A stretch of 51,084 bases of DNA from Catenulispora pinisilvae (lineage in GTDB: Bacteria; Actinomycetota; Actinomycetes; Streptomycetales; Catenulisporaceae), in the NCBI RefSeq assembly GCF_015356865.1, contig NZ_JAAFZA010000056.1, forward strand, positions 1 through 51,084. Reading direction: 5' to 3'. The translations under genes were made by a program, and so were the position numbers. Below are positions 16,822-24,401 of this stretch, piece by piece; the first letter of the stretch is position 1, and each line of letters starts with the position of its first letter. The notes below the pieces were generated by a model that saw nothing but the letters and a program-made list of their open reading frames with translations, did not search any database and was not told the origin of the DNA.

Positions 16822-18777
16822 ATGTCCCCGTTGACCCGTCGCACTCTGCTCGGCTCCGGCCTGGCCGCAGGCGTCGGCGCCGCCGCCGGCCTCGGCGCGC
16901 TGCCGGACACCGTGCAGCAGGCGCTCGCCGCCACCGCGGTCCGGCCCGGTTCGCTGGACCAGGTCGAGCACGTCGTGGTGTTCATGCAGGAGAACCGGAG
17001 CTTCGACCACTACTACGGCACGCTGTCCGGGGTGCGCGGCTTCGGCGACACCTCGCGGGTGCGGCTGCCGAACGGCTCGAACGTGTTCGAGCAGAAGCTC
17101 TTCGGCACGTGGGGCAGCACCCTGATGCCCTGGCACCTGGACACCGCGACCTCCGACGCGCAGCAGATCTACGATCTGGACCACAGCTGGAACGGCACGC
17201 ACAGTGCGTGGGCCAACGGCCAGTACGACAACTGGGTTCCGGCCAAGACCTGGTACACGATGGGCTACTACAACCGGAACGACATCCCGTTCCAGTACGC
17301 CCTCGCCGACGCCTTCACGATCTGCGACCAGTACTTCTGCTCGGCGATGACCTCCACCGACCCGAACCGGCTCTACCTGTGGTCCGGGACCATCGACGCC
17401 GCGGGCAAGTACGGCGGGCCGGCGATCGACAACACCGGCAAGGGCTACAAGTGGACCACCTACCCCGAGCGGCTTCAGGCGGCCGGGATCTCGTGGAAGG
17501 TCTACCAGCAGCCGGACAACTTCGACGACAACGCGCTGGCCTGGTTCGACCAGTTCGCCAACGCCCCGCAGTCCTCGCCGCTGTGGGTCAACGGGATGCA
17601 GAAGCTGGGGCCGGACGACTTCGCGCAGGACGTCGCGGCCGGGAAGCTGCCCGCGGTCAGCTGGATCGTGGCGCCGACCGCGCAGTCCGAGCACCCGAAC
17701 TACCCGCCGGCCCAGGGCGCCGACTTCACCGCGTCCTACGTCCTGTCGGCGCTGGCGGCCAACCCCGAGGTGTGGGCCAAGACCGTCGTGCTCCTGAACT
17801 ACGACGAGAACGACGGCTTCTTCGACCACGTGGTGCCGCCGGTCGCCCCGCCCGGCACCGCGGACGAGTACGTCAACGGCGCGCCGATCGGGCTGGGCCC
17901 GCGGGTGCCGATGGTCGTCATCTCGCCGTGGAGCCGCGGCGGCAAGGTGAACTCCGAGGTCTTCGACCACACCTCGGTGCTGCGCTTCCTGGAGAACTGG
18001 ACCGGTGTGCGGGAGCCGAACATCTCGGCCTGGCGGCGCACCGTCTGCGGCGACCTGATGTCCGCCTTCGACTTCTCCGGCAAGAACACCACCTTCCCGG
18101 TCCTGCCGGACACCAAGGCGCTGCTGGCCGCCCTCGCGCAGCAGGAGAAGACGCTGCCGCCGGTGTTCCCGCCGCTGGAGCCGTCGATGCCGGTGCCCGA
18201 AGGCGGCGACCGGCCGGCCCGGCCGCTCGGCTACGCGTTCGACACCACGTCGTGGACCGACACCTCGGACGGCACGTTCTGGATCAAGGTGGACAACACC
18301 GGTGGGCTCGGCGCCGGGTTCGCCATCTACACGGTCAACTACCGCGACTTCGGTGCCTGGCAGTACGTCGTCCCGGCGGGGGAGAGCGTCCAGGACTTCT
18401 TCAGTGCCCTGAGCGTCAGCGGCGGCCCCTACGACATCGACGCGCACGGCCCGGACGGCTACCTGCGCGGATTCAAGGGGAACGTGAAGACCTGGTCCGA
18501 CAAGACTGCCGCGCACCCCGAGGCGTCCGTCACGCGCGGCAAGGGCAAGACGCTCACCGCGACCCTGACGAATCAGGGGACGAAGGCGGTGGAGTTCACC
18601 ATCGGCGCCAACGCGGCCTTCGGCGCGAACCTGGGTTCCACGCGGAAGGTGTCGGTCGCCGCTGGAGGTAAGGAGGCTGTGACGCTGACCGCGACCGCGG
18701 CGGGCCGGTATGACTTCACGGTGACCGCCGACACCGGGGACGGGTTCGAGCGCCGGTTCGCGGGCCGGCTCTACTGA
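16822..18777 (+). CDS. Tat-exported phospholipase C (phosphocholine-specific type)
   Basis: 651 residues from ATG 16822, with GGAGG seven bases upstream. The N-terminus is a twin-arginine signal (LTRRTLLGSGLAAG, then an Ala/Gly core, cleavage near QQALAAT). The phosphoesterase domain (residues about 47-420) carries the family signatures FMQENRSFDHYYGTLSG with metal ligands Glu57/Asn58, DLDHSWNGTHSAW, MTSTDPNRLYLWSG and NYDENDGFFDHVVPP. Two beta-rich C-terminal domains of the DUF756 type follow (about 445-540 and 555-650), usual for non-hemolytic bacterial PLC. It hydrolyses phosphatidylcholine or related phospholipids outside the cell and is typically induced by phosphate limitation; I did not find a clear PHO box. 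It is convergent with ndgR across a bidirectional terminator. Confidence 0.92.
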   Translation: MSPLTRRTLLGSGLAAGVGAAAGLGALPDTVQQALAATAVRPGSLDQVEHVVVFMQENRSFDHYYGTLSGVRGFGDTSRVRLPNGSNVFEQKLFGTWGSTLMPWHLDTATSDAQQIYDLDHSWNGTHSAWANGQYDNWVPAKTWYTMGYYNRNDIPFQYALADAFTICDQYFCSAMTSTDPNRLYLWSGTIDAAGKYGGPAIDNTGKGYKWTTYPERLQAAGISWKVYQQPDNFDDNALAWFDQFANAPQSSPLWVNGMQKLGPDDFAQDVAAGKLPAVSWIVAPTAQSEHPNYPPAQGADFTASYVLSALAANPEVWAKTVVLLNYDENDGFFDHVVPPVAPPGTADEYVNGAPIGLGPRVPMVVISPWSRGGKVNSEVFDHTSVLRFLENWTGVREPNISAWRRTVCGDLMSAFDFSGKNTTFPVLPDTKALLAALAQQEKTLPPVFPPLEPSMPVPEGGDRPARPLGYAFDTTSWTDTSDGTFWIKVDNTGGLGAGFAIYTVNYRDFGAWQYVVPAGESVQDFFSALSVSGGPYDIDAHGPDGYLRGFKGNVKTWSDKTAAHPEASVTRGKGKTLTATLTNQGTKAVEFTIGANAAFGANLGSTRKVSVAAGGKEAVTLTATAAGRYDFTVTADTGDGFERRFAGRLY

Positions 18778-18791
18778 CCGGAGCGGTGTGA

Positions 18792-18825
18792 GTCCTCGCC
18801 CGGGCTATCGACCCGGGCGACGGAC
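18792..18825. terminator. Bidirectional stem-loop between phospholipase and ndgR
   Basis: TCGCCCGGG (18796-18804) pairs perfectly with CCCGGGCGA (18812-18820) around a seven-base loop. GTCC (18792-18795) with GGAC (18822-18825) extends it past one bulged C. It sits 14 bases after the phospholipase stop and about 85 bases from the ndgR stop, fitting a shared terminator for convergent genes. Confidence 0.75.
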
Positions 18826-18872
18826 ACGCCGTTGTGTCGTCGATCCCGAATTCGCTCCGTCTGTTCTCCGGG

Positions 18873-18930
18873 CCCGGCTCGCTAGGAGCCGCGCTTCACT
18901 GCCCGGCTTGCTACGAGCCGCGCTTCACCG
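18873..18930. repeat. 29-base tandem duplication at the 3' end of ndgR
   Basis: The segments 18873-18901 and 18902-18930 are tandem copies with three mismatches, each containing GAGCCGCGCTTCAC. The second copy contains the last codons and TAG of ndgR (minus strand); the first lies just beyond the stop and repeats the VKRGS-coding end. Confidence 0.75.
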
Positions 18931-19627
18931 CTTCGCTCAGCCGCGCCGCGGCCTCCACCACCGACTGCGCGTGCAGCCGTCCGGGCTGGCGCGTGAGCCG
19001 CTCGATCGGACCGGATACCGACACCCCGGCGATGACGCGGTTGTTGGGACCGCGGACCGGGGCCGAGACCGAGGCCACGCCCTGCTCGCGTTCGGCCACC
19101 GACTGGGCCCAGCCGCGGCGGCGGACGCCGGCCAGTGTGGTGGCGGTGAACCGGGCGCCCTGCAGACCGCGGTGCAGCCGGTCCGGCTCCTCCCACGCCA
19201 GCAGGATCTGCGCCGCGGAGCCGGCGGTCATCGGCAGCGCCGAGCCGATCGGCACGGTGTCGCGCAGTCCTGACATGCGCTCGGCGGCGGCCACACAGAC
19301 CCTCAGGTCGCCCTGGCGCCGGTAGAGCTGCGCCGATTCCCCGGTGTGGTCGCGCAGCGCGGCCAGCACCGGCCCCGCGGCGGCCAGCAGCCGGTCCTCG
19401 CCGGCCGCCGAGGCCAGTTCCTGCAACCGCGGCCCGAGGATGAAGCGGCCCTGCATGTCCCGGGATACGAGACGGTGATGCTCAAGGGCCACGGCCAGCC
19501 GGTGGGCCGTCGGGCGCGCCAAACCCGTGGCCGTGACCAGGCCCGCCAAGGTGGTCGGGCCTGCTTCCAGGGCGCTCAATACGACGGCGGCCTTGTCCAG
19601 GACGCCGACTCCGCTAGAGTTGTCCAT
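18911..19627 (-). CDS. ndgR: IclR-family regulator NdgR
   Basis: 238 residues from ATG 19625-19627, the usual IclR length. N-terminal winged helix-turn-helix: GVLDKAAVVLSALEAG, then GLARPTAHRLAVALEHHRLV as recognition region and RFILGPRLQEL as wing. Residues about 80-235 form the IclR effector domain (AAAERMSGLRDTVPIGSALP, REQGVASVSAPVRG, NNRVIAGVSVSGP). Its divergent position beside leuC matches NdgR of Streptomyces and LtbR of corynebacteria, which control leucine synthesis genes and, in Streptomyces, wider amino-acid metabolism and antibiotic production. A CGTCTC-N7-GAGACG palindrome 15 bases before its start is the probable operator, implying autoregulation. The 3' end carries a 29-base tandem duplication that does not alter the protein. 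Confidence 0.93.
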   Translation of the reverse strand: MDNSSGVGVLDKAAVVLSALEAGPTTLAGLVTATGLARPTAHRLAVALEHHRLVSRDMQGRFILGPRLQELASAAGEDRLLAAAGPVLAALRDHTGESAQLYRRQGDLRVCVAAAERMSGLRDTVPIGSALPMTAGSAAQILLAWEEPDRLHRGLQGARFTATTLAGVRRRGWAQSVAEREQGVASVSAPVRGPNNRVIAGVSVSGPIERLTRQPGRLHAQSVVEAAARLSEAVKRGS

Positions 19628-19641
19628 AGACCGAATTCTGC

Positions 19642-19660
19642 CGTCTCAGATCCCGAGACG
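19642..19660. promoter_or_regulatory. Candidate NdgR operator
   Basis: CGTCTC (19642-19647) and GAGACG (19655-19660) form a perfect six-base inverted repeat with a seven-base spacer, followed by CAAGG. It lies between the divergent ndgR and leuC genes, 15 bases upstream of the ndgR start. A TCTC/GAGA palindrome resembles what I recall of IclR-type leucine-regulator sites. Confidence 0.55.
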
Positions 19661-19753
19661 CAAGGCGTGCGCCGCGAATGATCCAAACCGTTGTGGGCGC
19701 GCCGGCCGCGAGATCGGCGACAACAGATGTGACCAAGTGGGAAGACAGGAGCG

Positions 19754-21163
19754 ATGATGCCCCACACCCTGGCTGAAAAGGTGTGGGCGGACCATGTGGT
19801 CCGCTCGGCCGACGGCGAGCCCGACCTGCTCTACATCGACCTGCACCTGCTGCACGAGGTGACCTCGCCCCAGGCCTTCGACGGGCTCCGCAACGCCGGC
19901 CGGCCGCTGCGCCGCCCCGACCTCACCATCGCCACCGAGGACCACAACACCCCGACGCTGGAGATCGACAAGCCGATCGCCGACCCGGTGTCCCGGCTGC
20001 AGATCGAGACGCTGCGCAAGAACTGTGCCGACTTCGGCGTGCGGATCCACTCCCTGGGCGATGCTCAGCAGGGCATCGTGCACGTGGTCGGCCCGCAGCT
20101 GGGCCTGACCCAGCCCGGCATGACCGTGGTGTGCGGCGACTCGCACACCTCCACCCACGGCGCCTTCGGCGCGCTGGCGTTCGGCATCGGCACCAGCGAG
20201 GTCGAGCACGTGCTGGCCACCCAGACGCTGCCGCTCAAGCCGTTCAAGACGATGGCCGTCACGGTCACCGGCGAGCTGGCCGAGGGGGTCACCGCCAAGG
20301 ACGTCGTCCTCGCCGTCATCGCGCAGATCGGCACCGGCGGCGGGCAGGGCTACGTCATCGAGTACCGCGGCGCGGCCGTCGAGAAGCTGTCGATGGAGGG
20401 CCGGATGACGGTCTGCAACATGTCCATCGAGGCCGGCGCCCGGGCCGGGATGATCGCGCCGGACGAGACGACGTTCGCGTACCTCAAGGGCCGCGCGCAC
20501 GCGCCGGCCGGCGCCGACTGGGACGCCGCGGTCGCGTACTGGAAGACGCTGCACACCGACGACGGCGCGAAGTTCGACGCCGAGGTGGTCATCGACGGCG
20601 ACGCCCTGACCCCGTACGTCACCTGGGGCACCAACCCCGGCCAGGGCCTGCCGCTGTCGGCGTCGGTCCCGGACCCGGAGACGGACTTCGACGCCGAGGT
20701 GGACAAGACCGCCGCCCGCAAGGCCTTGGAATACATGGGCCTGCGCGCCGGCACCCCGCTGCGCGAGATCAAGGTGGACACCGTCTTCCTCGGCTCGTGC
20801 ACCAACGGCCGGCTGGAGGACCTGCGCGCCGCCGCCGCCGTCATCAAGGGCCGCAAGGTCGCCGACGGCGTCCGGATGCTCGTGGTGCCGGGCTCGGCGC
20901 GGGTGCGGCTGGAGGCCGAGGCCGAAGGCCTGCACGAGGTGTTCACCGCCGCCGGCGCCGAGTGGCGGTTCGCCGGCTGCTCGATGTGCCTGGGCATGAA
21001 CCCCGACCAGCTGGCCCCCGGCGAGCGCTCGGCGTCCACGTCCAACCGCAACTTCGAGGGCCGGCAGGGCAAGGGCGGCCGCACGCACCTGGTGTCGCCG
21101 CTGGTGGCCGCCGCGACGGCGGTCACCGGGACGCTGTCGTCCCCGTCGGATCTGGCCGCCTGA
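19754..21163 (+). CDS. leuC: 3-Isopropylmalate dehydratase large subunit
   Basis: 469 residues from ATG 19754 (a second ATG follows at once; GGAG lies four bases upstream). LeuC with LeuD isomerises 2-isopropylmalate to 3-isopropylmalate in leucine synthesis using a [4Fe-4S] cluster. The three cluster cysteines are present: Cys349 in GSCTNGR and Cys409/Cys412 in [12 protein letters not shown]. Other aconitase-family blocks are [27 protein letters not shown] and [20 protein letters not shown]. Length is normal. It is 29 bases before leuD and the two form one operon, divergent from ndgR, whose product is expected to regulate them. Confidence 0.97.
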   Translation: MMPHTLAEKVWADHVVRSADGEPDLLYIDLHLLHEVTSPQAFDGLRNAGRPLRRPDLTIATEDHNTPTLEIDKPIADPVSRLQIETLRKNCADFGVRIHSLGDAQQGIVHVVGPQLGLTQPGMTVVCGDSHTSTHGAFGALAFGIGTSEVEHVLATQTLPLKPFKTMAVTVTGELAEGVTAKDVVLAVIAQIGTGGGQGYVIEYRGAAVEKLSMEGRMTVCNMSIEAGARAGMIAPDETTFAYLKGRAHAPAGADWDAAVAYWKTLHTDDGAKFDAEVVIDGDALTPYVTWGTNPGQGLPLSASVPDPETDFDAEVDKTAARKALEYMGLRAGTPLREIKVDTVFLGSCTNGRLEDLRAAAAVIKGRKVADGVRMLVVPGSARVRLEAEAEGLHEVFTAAGAEWRFAGCSMCLGMNPDQLAPGERSASTSNRNFEGRQGKGGRTHLVSPLVAAATAVTGTLSSPSDLAA

Positions 21164-21192
21164 GCCCACACAGAGCAGGAGCGAGGACAGTC

Positions 21193-21792
21193 ATGGAGAA
21201 GTTCAAGACGCACACCGGGCGCGCGCTGCCGTTGCGCCGCTCCAACGTCGACACCGACCAGATCATCCCGGCGGTGTACCTCAAGCGCATCACCCGCACC
21301 GGATTCGAGGACGGGCTGTTCGCCGCCTGGCGCGCCGATCCGGATTTCATCCTGAACTCCGAGGATTATCAGGGTGTGTCGGTACTGGTCGCCGGACCCG
21401 ACTTCGGGACCGGCTCCTCCCGCGAGCACGCCGTGTGGGCGCTGAAGGACTACGGCTTCAAGGTGGTGCTCTCGGCGCGGTTCGCCGACATCTTCCGGGG
21501 CAACTCGGCCAAGGACGGGCTGCTGACCGCGGTGCTGAAGCAGGAGGACATCGAGCTCCTGTGGAAGCTGGTCGAGGAGAATCCGGAGCTGGAGGTGACG
21601 GTGGATCTGGAGGCCCGCGAGGTGCGGGTCGAGGGGCACGTCTTCACCTTCGAGGTGGACGAGTACACCCGCTGGCGGCTGCTGGAGGGGCTGGACGACA
21701 TCAGCCTGACGCTGCGGCACGGCGAGGACATCGACGGTTTCGAGGACAAGCGTCCGGGATTCAAGCCGAAGACGCTGCCGGCCGCGGCCTGA
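21193..21792 (+). CDS. leuD: 3-Isopropylmalate dehydratase small subunit
   Basis: 199 residues from ATG 21193. This is the swivelling subunit that completes the isopropylmalate isomerase active site with LeuC. Recognised by [20 protein letters not shown] near the N-terminus, by [20 protein letters not shown] with the substrate-binding GSSREHA loop, and by the C-terminal [20 protein letters not shown]. Length matches the family and no residues appear missing. It follows leuC after 29 bases and must be co-transcribed with it. The downstream hairpin at 21842-21901 could both end this operon and control the next small gene. Confidence 0.97.
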   Translation: MEKFKTHTGRALPLRRSNVDTDQIIPAVYLKRITRTGFEDGLFAAWRADPDFILNSEDYQGVSVLVAGPDFGTGSSREHAVWALKDYGFKVVLSARFADIFRGNSAKDGLLTAVLKQEDIELLWKLVEENPELEVTVDLEAREVRVEGHVFTFEVDEYTRWRLLEGLDDISLTLRHGEDIDGFEDKRPGFKPKTLPAAA

Positions 21793-21841
21793 GCCGCGCG
21801 AGCGCCGTCCCCTAACGGCGGTACTTGATCAGTTTCTTCTT

Positions 21842-21901
21842 GGGCGGGGCCGAGGGGCACTATGGGTGAATGTCATCCGACGTGCCCCTACGGCCCCGCC
21901 C
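21842..21901 (+). promoter_or_regulatory. 18-bp hairpin that places a start codon in its loop
   Basis: GGGCGGGGCCG (21842-21852) pairs with CGGCCCCGCCC (21891-21901), and GGGGCAC (21854-21860) pairs with GTGCCCC (21882-21888). The arms are perfect apart from an A versus TA internal bulge. The 21-base loop holds GGGTGA and the ATG (21870-21872) of the next gene, so the right arm is coding sequence. It could expose or restrict initiation, or end leuCD transcription. Confidence 0.65.
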
Positions 21902-22154
21902 TTCGCGTTACGCGGCCTTCGCCGCGCGCCTGAAGGACGTCCACAAAGCGCTCGGGGATCCGCGGATCCCAGCGCAGCGGCGCGCTGAGCTCACCAAACG
22001 AGTGCTTGCCATCACCGCTTTGTCGCGCCATGACGTGACGGTCGCGGCAGACCGTTTGGAAGCGTTTTTCACCGAACTCGCAGTGCTCGCTCCGGGGGCC
22101 GTTTCTTCCCCCGAAGGCACCCCTTCTGGGAAAAACACTGCGACACAAGGGTGA
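21870..22154 (+). CDS. Small conserved helical protein between leuD and hup
   Basis: 94 residues from ATG 21870. Residues 12-75 form a basic helical bundle-like domain (RYAAFAARLKDVHKAL, IPAQRRAELTKRVLAITALS, VAADRLEAFFTELAVL). The last 20 residues are a disordered Pro/Gly/Ser tail. There is no signal peptide, cysteine or enzyme motif. A short gene in this position, between leuD and the HU gene, is part of the conserved actinobacterial order as I remember it from Streptomyces, which supports it being real. The coupling with HU and the basic charge suggest a nucleic-acid-related role, but this is only a guess. Its start codon is in the loop of the strong hairpin described separately. Confidence 0.7.
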   Translation: MSSDVPLRPRPSRYAAFAARLKDVHKALGDPRIPAQRRAELTKRVLAITALSRHDVTVAADRLEAFFTELAVLAPGAVSSPEGTPSGKNTATQG

Positions 22155-22170
22155 TTTAACCCCTAGGTAT

Positions 22171-22200
22171 TTGATTCACCCTCTGGTGCCACCATACGGT
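22171..22200 (+). promoter_or_regulatory. Candidate promoter of hup
   Basis: TTGATT (22171-22176) and TACGGT (22195-22200) are separated by 18 bases, close to the sigma-70/HrdB consensus spacing, and lie about 87 bases upstream of the hup start. The intervening leader has no strong hairpin. Confidence 0.4.
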
Positions 22201-22286
22201 GCGATTGGTTCTGATACGGAGCAAGCATGCGACGTACGGCCGAAATCAGACGCTAGACGTACCAACAGCCCCAAGGGTAGGTAGAC

Positions 22287-22991
22287 ATGAACAAGGCCCA
22301 GCTGATCGAGGCCGTCGCCGACAAGCTCGATGCGTCCAAGAAGGACGCCGGGGACGCTGTCGACGCGGTTCTGGACGCGATCATCGCCTCGGTGGCGTCG
22401 GGGACCAAGGTCTCCATCACCGGCTTCGGCTCCTTCGAGAAGGTCAAGCGTCCGGCCCGCACCGCGCGCAACCCGCGCACCGGCGAGTCGGTGAAGGTCA
22501 AGGCCTCCTCCGCGCCGAAGTTCAAGGCCGGCCAGGGCTTCAAGGACATGGTCAACGGCGACAAGAAGGCCCCCGCCGCCGCGAAGGCCGCCAAGAAGAC
22601 CACCGCCAAGGCGACCGCGAAGAAGGCGGCGCCGGCCAAGAAGACCGCTGCCAAGGCCACCGCGGCCAAGGCGGCTCCGGCCAAGAAGGCGGCGGCGAAG
22701 AAGACCGCCGTCAAGGCGACCGCGAAGAAGGTGGCACCGGCCAAGAAGGCTCCGGCCCGCAAGGCCGCGCCGGCGAAGAAGGCCGCCGCCAAGAAGGCGA
22801 CCGTGGTGAAGGCGGCGGCGAAGAAGGCCGCCACCGCCAAGAAGGCGCCGGCCAAGAAGGCCACCCCGGCCAAGAAGGCGGCGGCCCGACCGGTCGCGAA
22901 GAAGGTCGCCAAGGCTCCGGCGAAGAAGGCGGCGCCGGCCAAGCGCACCACCGCCAAGAAGGCGCCGGCGAAGAAGACCGCCAAGCGGTAG
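22287..22991 (+). CDS. hupS: HU-type nucleoid protein with lysine/alanine-rich tail
   Basis: 234 residues from ATG 22287 (GGGTAGGTAG upstream). Residues 1-91 are a complete HU/IHF domain: MNKAQLIEAVADKLDASKKD, the dimer core DAIIASVASGTKVSITGFG, and the DNA-binding arm signature region FEKVKRPARTARNPRTGESV. From about residue 92 onward there is a histone-H1-like tail of repeated Lys-Lys-Ala / Pro-Ala-Lys-Lys units, about 140 residues. This two-part design is HupS of Streptomyces and Hlp/HupB of mycobacteria. The domain bends and compacts DNA, while the tail binds DNA non-specifically and contributes to spore or stress nucleoid structure. Tail length varies by slippage between repeats, so it may differ between strains. 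A T-rich terminator follows. Confidence 0.95.
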   Translation: MNKAQLIEAVADKLDASKKDAGDAVDAVLDAIIASVASGTKVSITGFGSFEKVKRPARTARNPRTGESVKVKASSAPKFKAGQGFKDMVNGDKKAPAAAKAAKKTTAKATAKKAAPAKKTAAKATAAKAAPAKKAAAKKTAVKATAKKVAPAKKAPARKAAPAKKAAAKKATVVKAAAKKAATAKKAPAKKATPAKKAAARPVAKKVAKAPAKKAAPAKRTTAKKAPAKKTAKR

Positions 22992-23035
22992 TTCTTCTCC
23001 GGCGCCGGACATAGCGTTCCGGCAGATTGATACGC

Positions 23036-23072
23036 GGCGGTGCCCTGGTCTGGGCGCCGCCTCGTTTCTTTT
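23036..23072 (+). terminator. Rho-independent terminator after hup
   Basis: GGCGGTGCCC (23036-23045) pairs with GGGCGCCGCC (23052-23061), a 10-bp stem with one G-T wobble and a six-base loop. It is followed by TCGTTTCTTTT, the clearest T-tract terminator in the window. Confidence 0.85.
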
Positions 23073-23088
23073 GGGGGCGAAGAGCGGG

Positions 23089-23352
23089 TCAGGCCAGCGT
23101 CTTGACCAGCCACAGCATGTCGATGACAGCCGCCACGCCGCCCACGGCGAGGAAGCCGACCGCCGCGTAACGCGATCGGGCTTCCACCGACGCCCGGATC
23201 TCGTCAGGGTCTTTCAGCCGACCGTAGACCTTCGCGGTCAGTCGGGCGTTCTTGGAGACGATCCCGAAGACGTTGCGCTGGATCGCCAGGCCGGCCGCCA
23301 CCAGCACCAACGCTGCGGCAAGTGCGATAAGCGCGGCGGCTGTGTCGGTCAT
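23089..23352 (-). CDS. Small two-span membrane protein
   Basis: 87 residues from ATG 23350-23352 with AGGGGG five to ten bases upstream. There are two hydrophobic segments: residues 5-24 (AAALIALAAALVLVAAGLAI) and about 63-82 (YAAVGFLAVGGVAAVIDMLW). A basic, charged loop of about 40 residues (VSKNARLTAKVYGRLKDPDE) lies between them and would face the cytoplasm. It is likely a small integral membrane protein with both ends outside or both inside. I do not recognise a named family. It lies between hup (convergent) and the OB-fold-like gene, 20 bases from the latter's stop, so it is probably the last gene of the minus-strand cofC cluster. Confidence 0.7.
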   Translation of the reverse strand: MTDTAAALIALAAALVLVAAGLAIQRNVFGIVSKNARLTAKVYGRLKDPDEIRASVEARSRYAAVGFLAVGGVAAVIDMLWLVKTLA

Positions 23353-23372
23353 GGAGGCCCCCTGGCTCGGCC

Positions 23373-23591
23373 CTAATCCGGCAGCGGCATTGTCACCAGC
23401 GTCAGCGCCACAACGCGCCCGTCATCCACGCTCATCTTCACCCGCTGGCCGATGCGCAGCAGCCGCAGTCCGCCGGCGTCGAAGGCCGGGCCGTCGAAGG
23501 CGACCTCGGTGCCGTCGTCCAACAGGACGGTGCCGGCGCGGGTCGTGGGGTCGAAAACCCTTGCGGTGCCTTGGGCCTCTTTGCGCGTCAC
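23373..23591 (-). CDS. Small OB-fold / cold-shock-like protein
   Basis: 72 residues from GTG 23589-23591. The sequence GTARVFDPTTRAGTVLLDDG, then EVAFDGPAFDAGGLRLLRIG, then QRVKMSVDDGRVVALTLVTM reads as five beta strands with the G-x-V-x-x-aromatic start and RxGTV turn found in cold-shock-type OB folds. The aromatic RNA-binding patch of true CspA proteins (KGFGFI...VFVH) is missing, so it is a divergent member. An orthologue at this position next to cofC is familiar from Streptomyces. It begins seven bases after the cofC stop, so the two are co-transcribed. The role is unknown; RNA or nucleotide binding is plausible. A longer upstream reading (to 23894) is a shadow of cofC. Confidence 0.75.
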   Translation of the reverse strand: MTRKEAQGTARVFDPTTRAGTVLLDDGTEVAFDGPAFDAGGLRLLRIGQRVKMSVDDGRVVALTLVTMPLPD

Positions 23592-23598
23592 GCACTGT

Positions 23599-24327
23599 TT
23601 ATACACCCGAGCACACTCGCTCCCGTGCGCTCCAGACCTCGGCCGTGCGCGGGCCGACGCCCAGCAGCAGGGCGTCGGCGAGGTCCGTCGCGGTGTCCAC
23701 GTCGCGGCGTAGCGAGGTGATCTGTATCCCCTGGCCAAAGCGGGTACCGGGCAGTTCCAGGGCGCCGCTGGCGGCGTGGGCCGCGCGGGAGGGTCCGCCG
23801 AAGCGCGGGTCCAATTCCACGCCGGGCGGGGCGAAGAGCATCGTGGTGCCGATGTCGTGGGCGTCGGCGACGAAAGAGCGAACGCCTTCGGCAATATGTG
23901 CCAAGGCGATATCCAACTCGGCGGCGCGTAATGCCGGGAGATCTGCGGTGCAGGCGGCGATGCCGATATCGGTTCCGAACTTTCTTCGGGCCGCCGCCGC
24001 TCCGAACATGAATGCGGCGTTCAATCCGGCATCCGGGGCGTCCGGGACGATCGTCGCGCCGATTTCGCCGAGGACTTCGGCGGCTTGCGGATCGTCGGTG
24101 ACCACCAGGACATCGGCGACCGCGGAGGCGGAGAACGCGGCGTTCACCGTGTCCGTGGCGAAAGCCAGGGCGAGGCGTTCGCGCAGGGCCGGCGGTACGC
24201 CGGGACCGGCCAGCCGGGTCTTGGCGAGCCCCAGGCGTTTCACCGGCACCACCAGACACCAGTCTGTGTTTCCCGTGGTACGGCCCGTGTCGCCGGCGCC
24301 GGGCTCGGAGAGGTCTGACCGGGGCAT
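23599..24327 (-). CDS. cofC: Phospholactate / phosphoenolpyruvate guanylyltransferase (F420 synthesis)
   Basis: 242 residues from ATG 24325-24327. CofC (FbiD in actinobacteria) couples GTP with 2-phospholactate or, in actinobacteria, phosphoenolpyruvate to make the activated guanylyl intermediate for coenzyme F420. The nucleotidyltransferase core is visible: WCLVVPVKRLGLAKTRLAG with the P-loop-like KxxxxAKTRL, VLVVTDDP, GLNAAFMFGAA, and the metal-binding ACTADLPALRAAEL. The C-terminal block GVGPRTAEVWSARE is short. The first 20 residues are probably disordered. Other F420 genes (fbiA, fbiB, fbiC) are not in the window. It is divergent from plsC with a 74-base intergenic region and heads the minus-strand group of three small genes. 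Confidence 0.9.
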   Translation of the reverse strand: MPRSDLSEPGAGDTGRTTGNTDWCLVVPVKRLGLAKTRLAGPGVPPALRERLALAFATDTVNAAFSASAVADVLVVTDDPQAAEVLGEIGATIVPDAPDAGLNAAFMFGAAAARRKFGTDIGIAACTADLPALRAAELDIALAHIAEGVRSFVADAHDIGTTMLFAPPGVELDPRFGGPSRAAHAASGALELPGTRFGQGIQITSLRRDVDTATDLADALLLGVGPRTAEVWSARERVCSGV

Positions 24328-24401
24328 GACTTGATCCTGTCACGTCGAGAGGACGACCGGCGTACTTGTTCGGACGCCCCGCACTCGGGGACACTTGGGG
24401 G

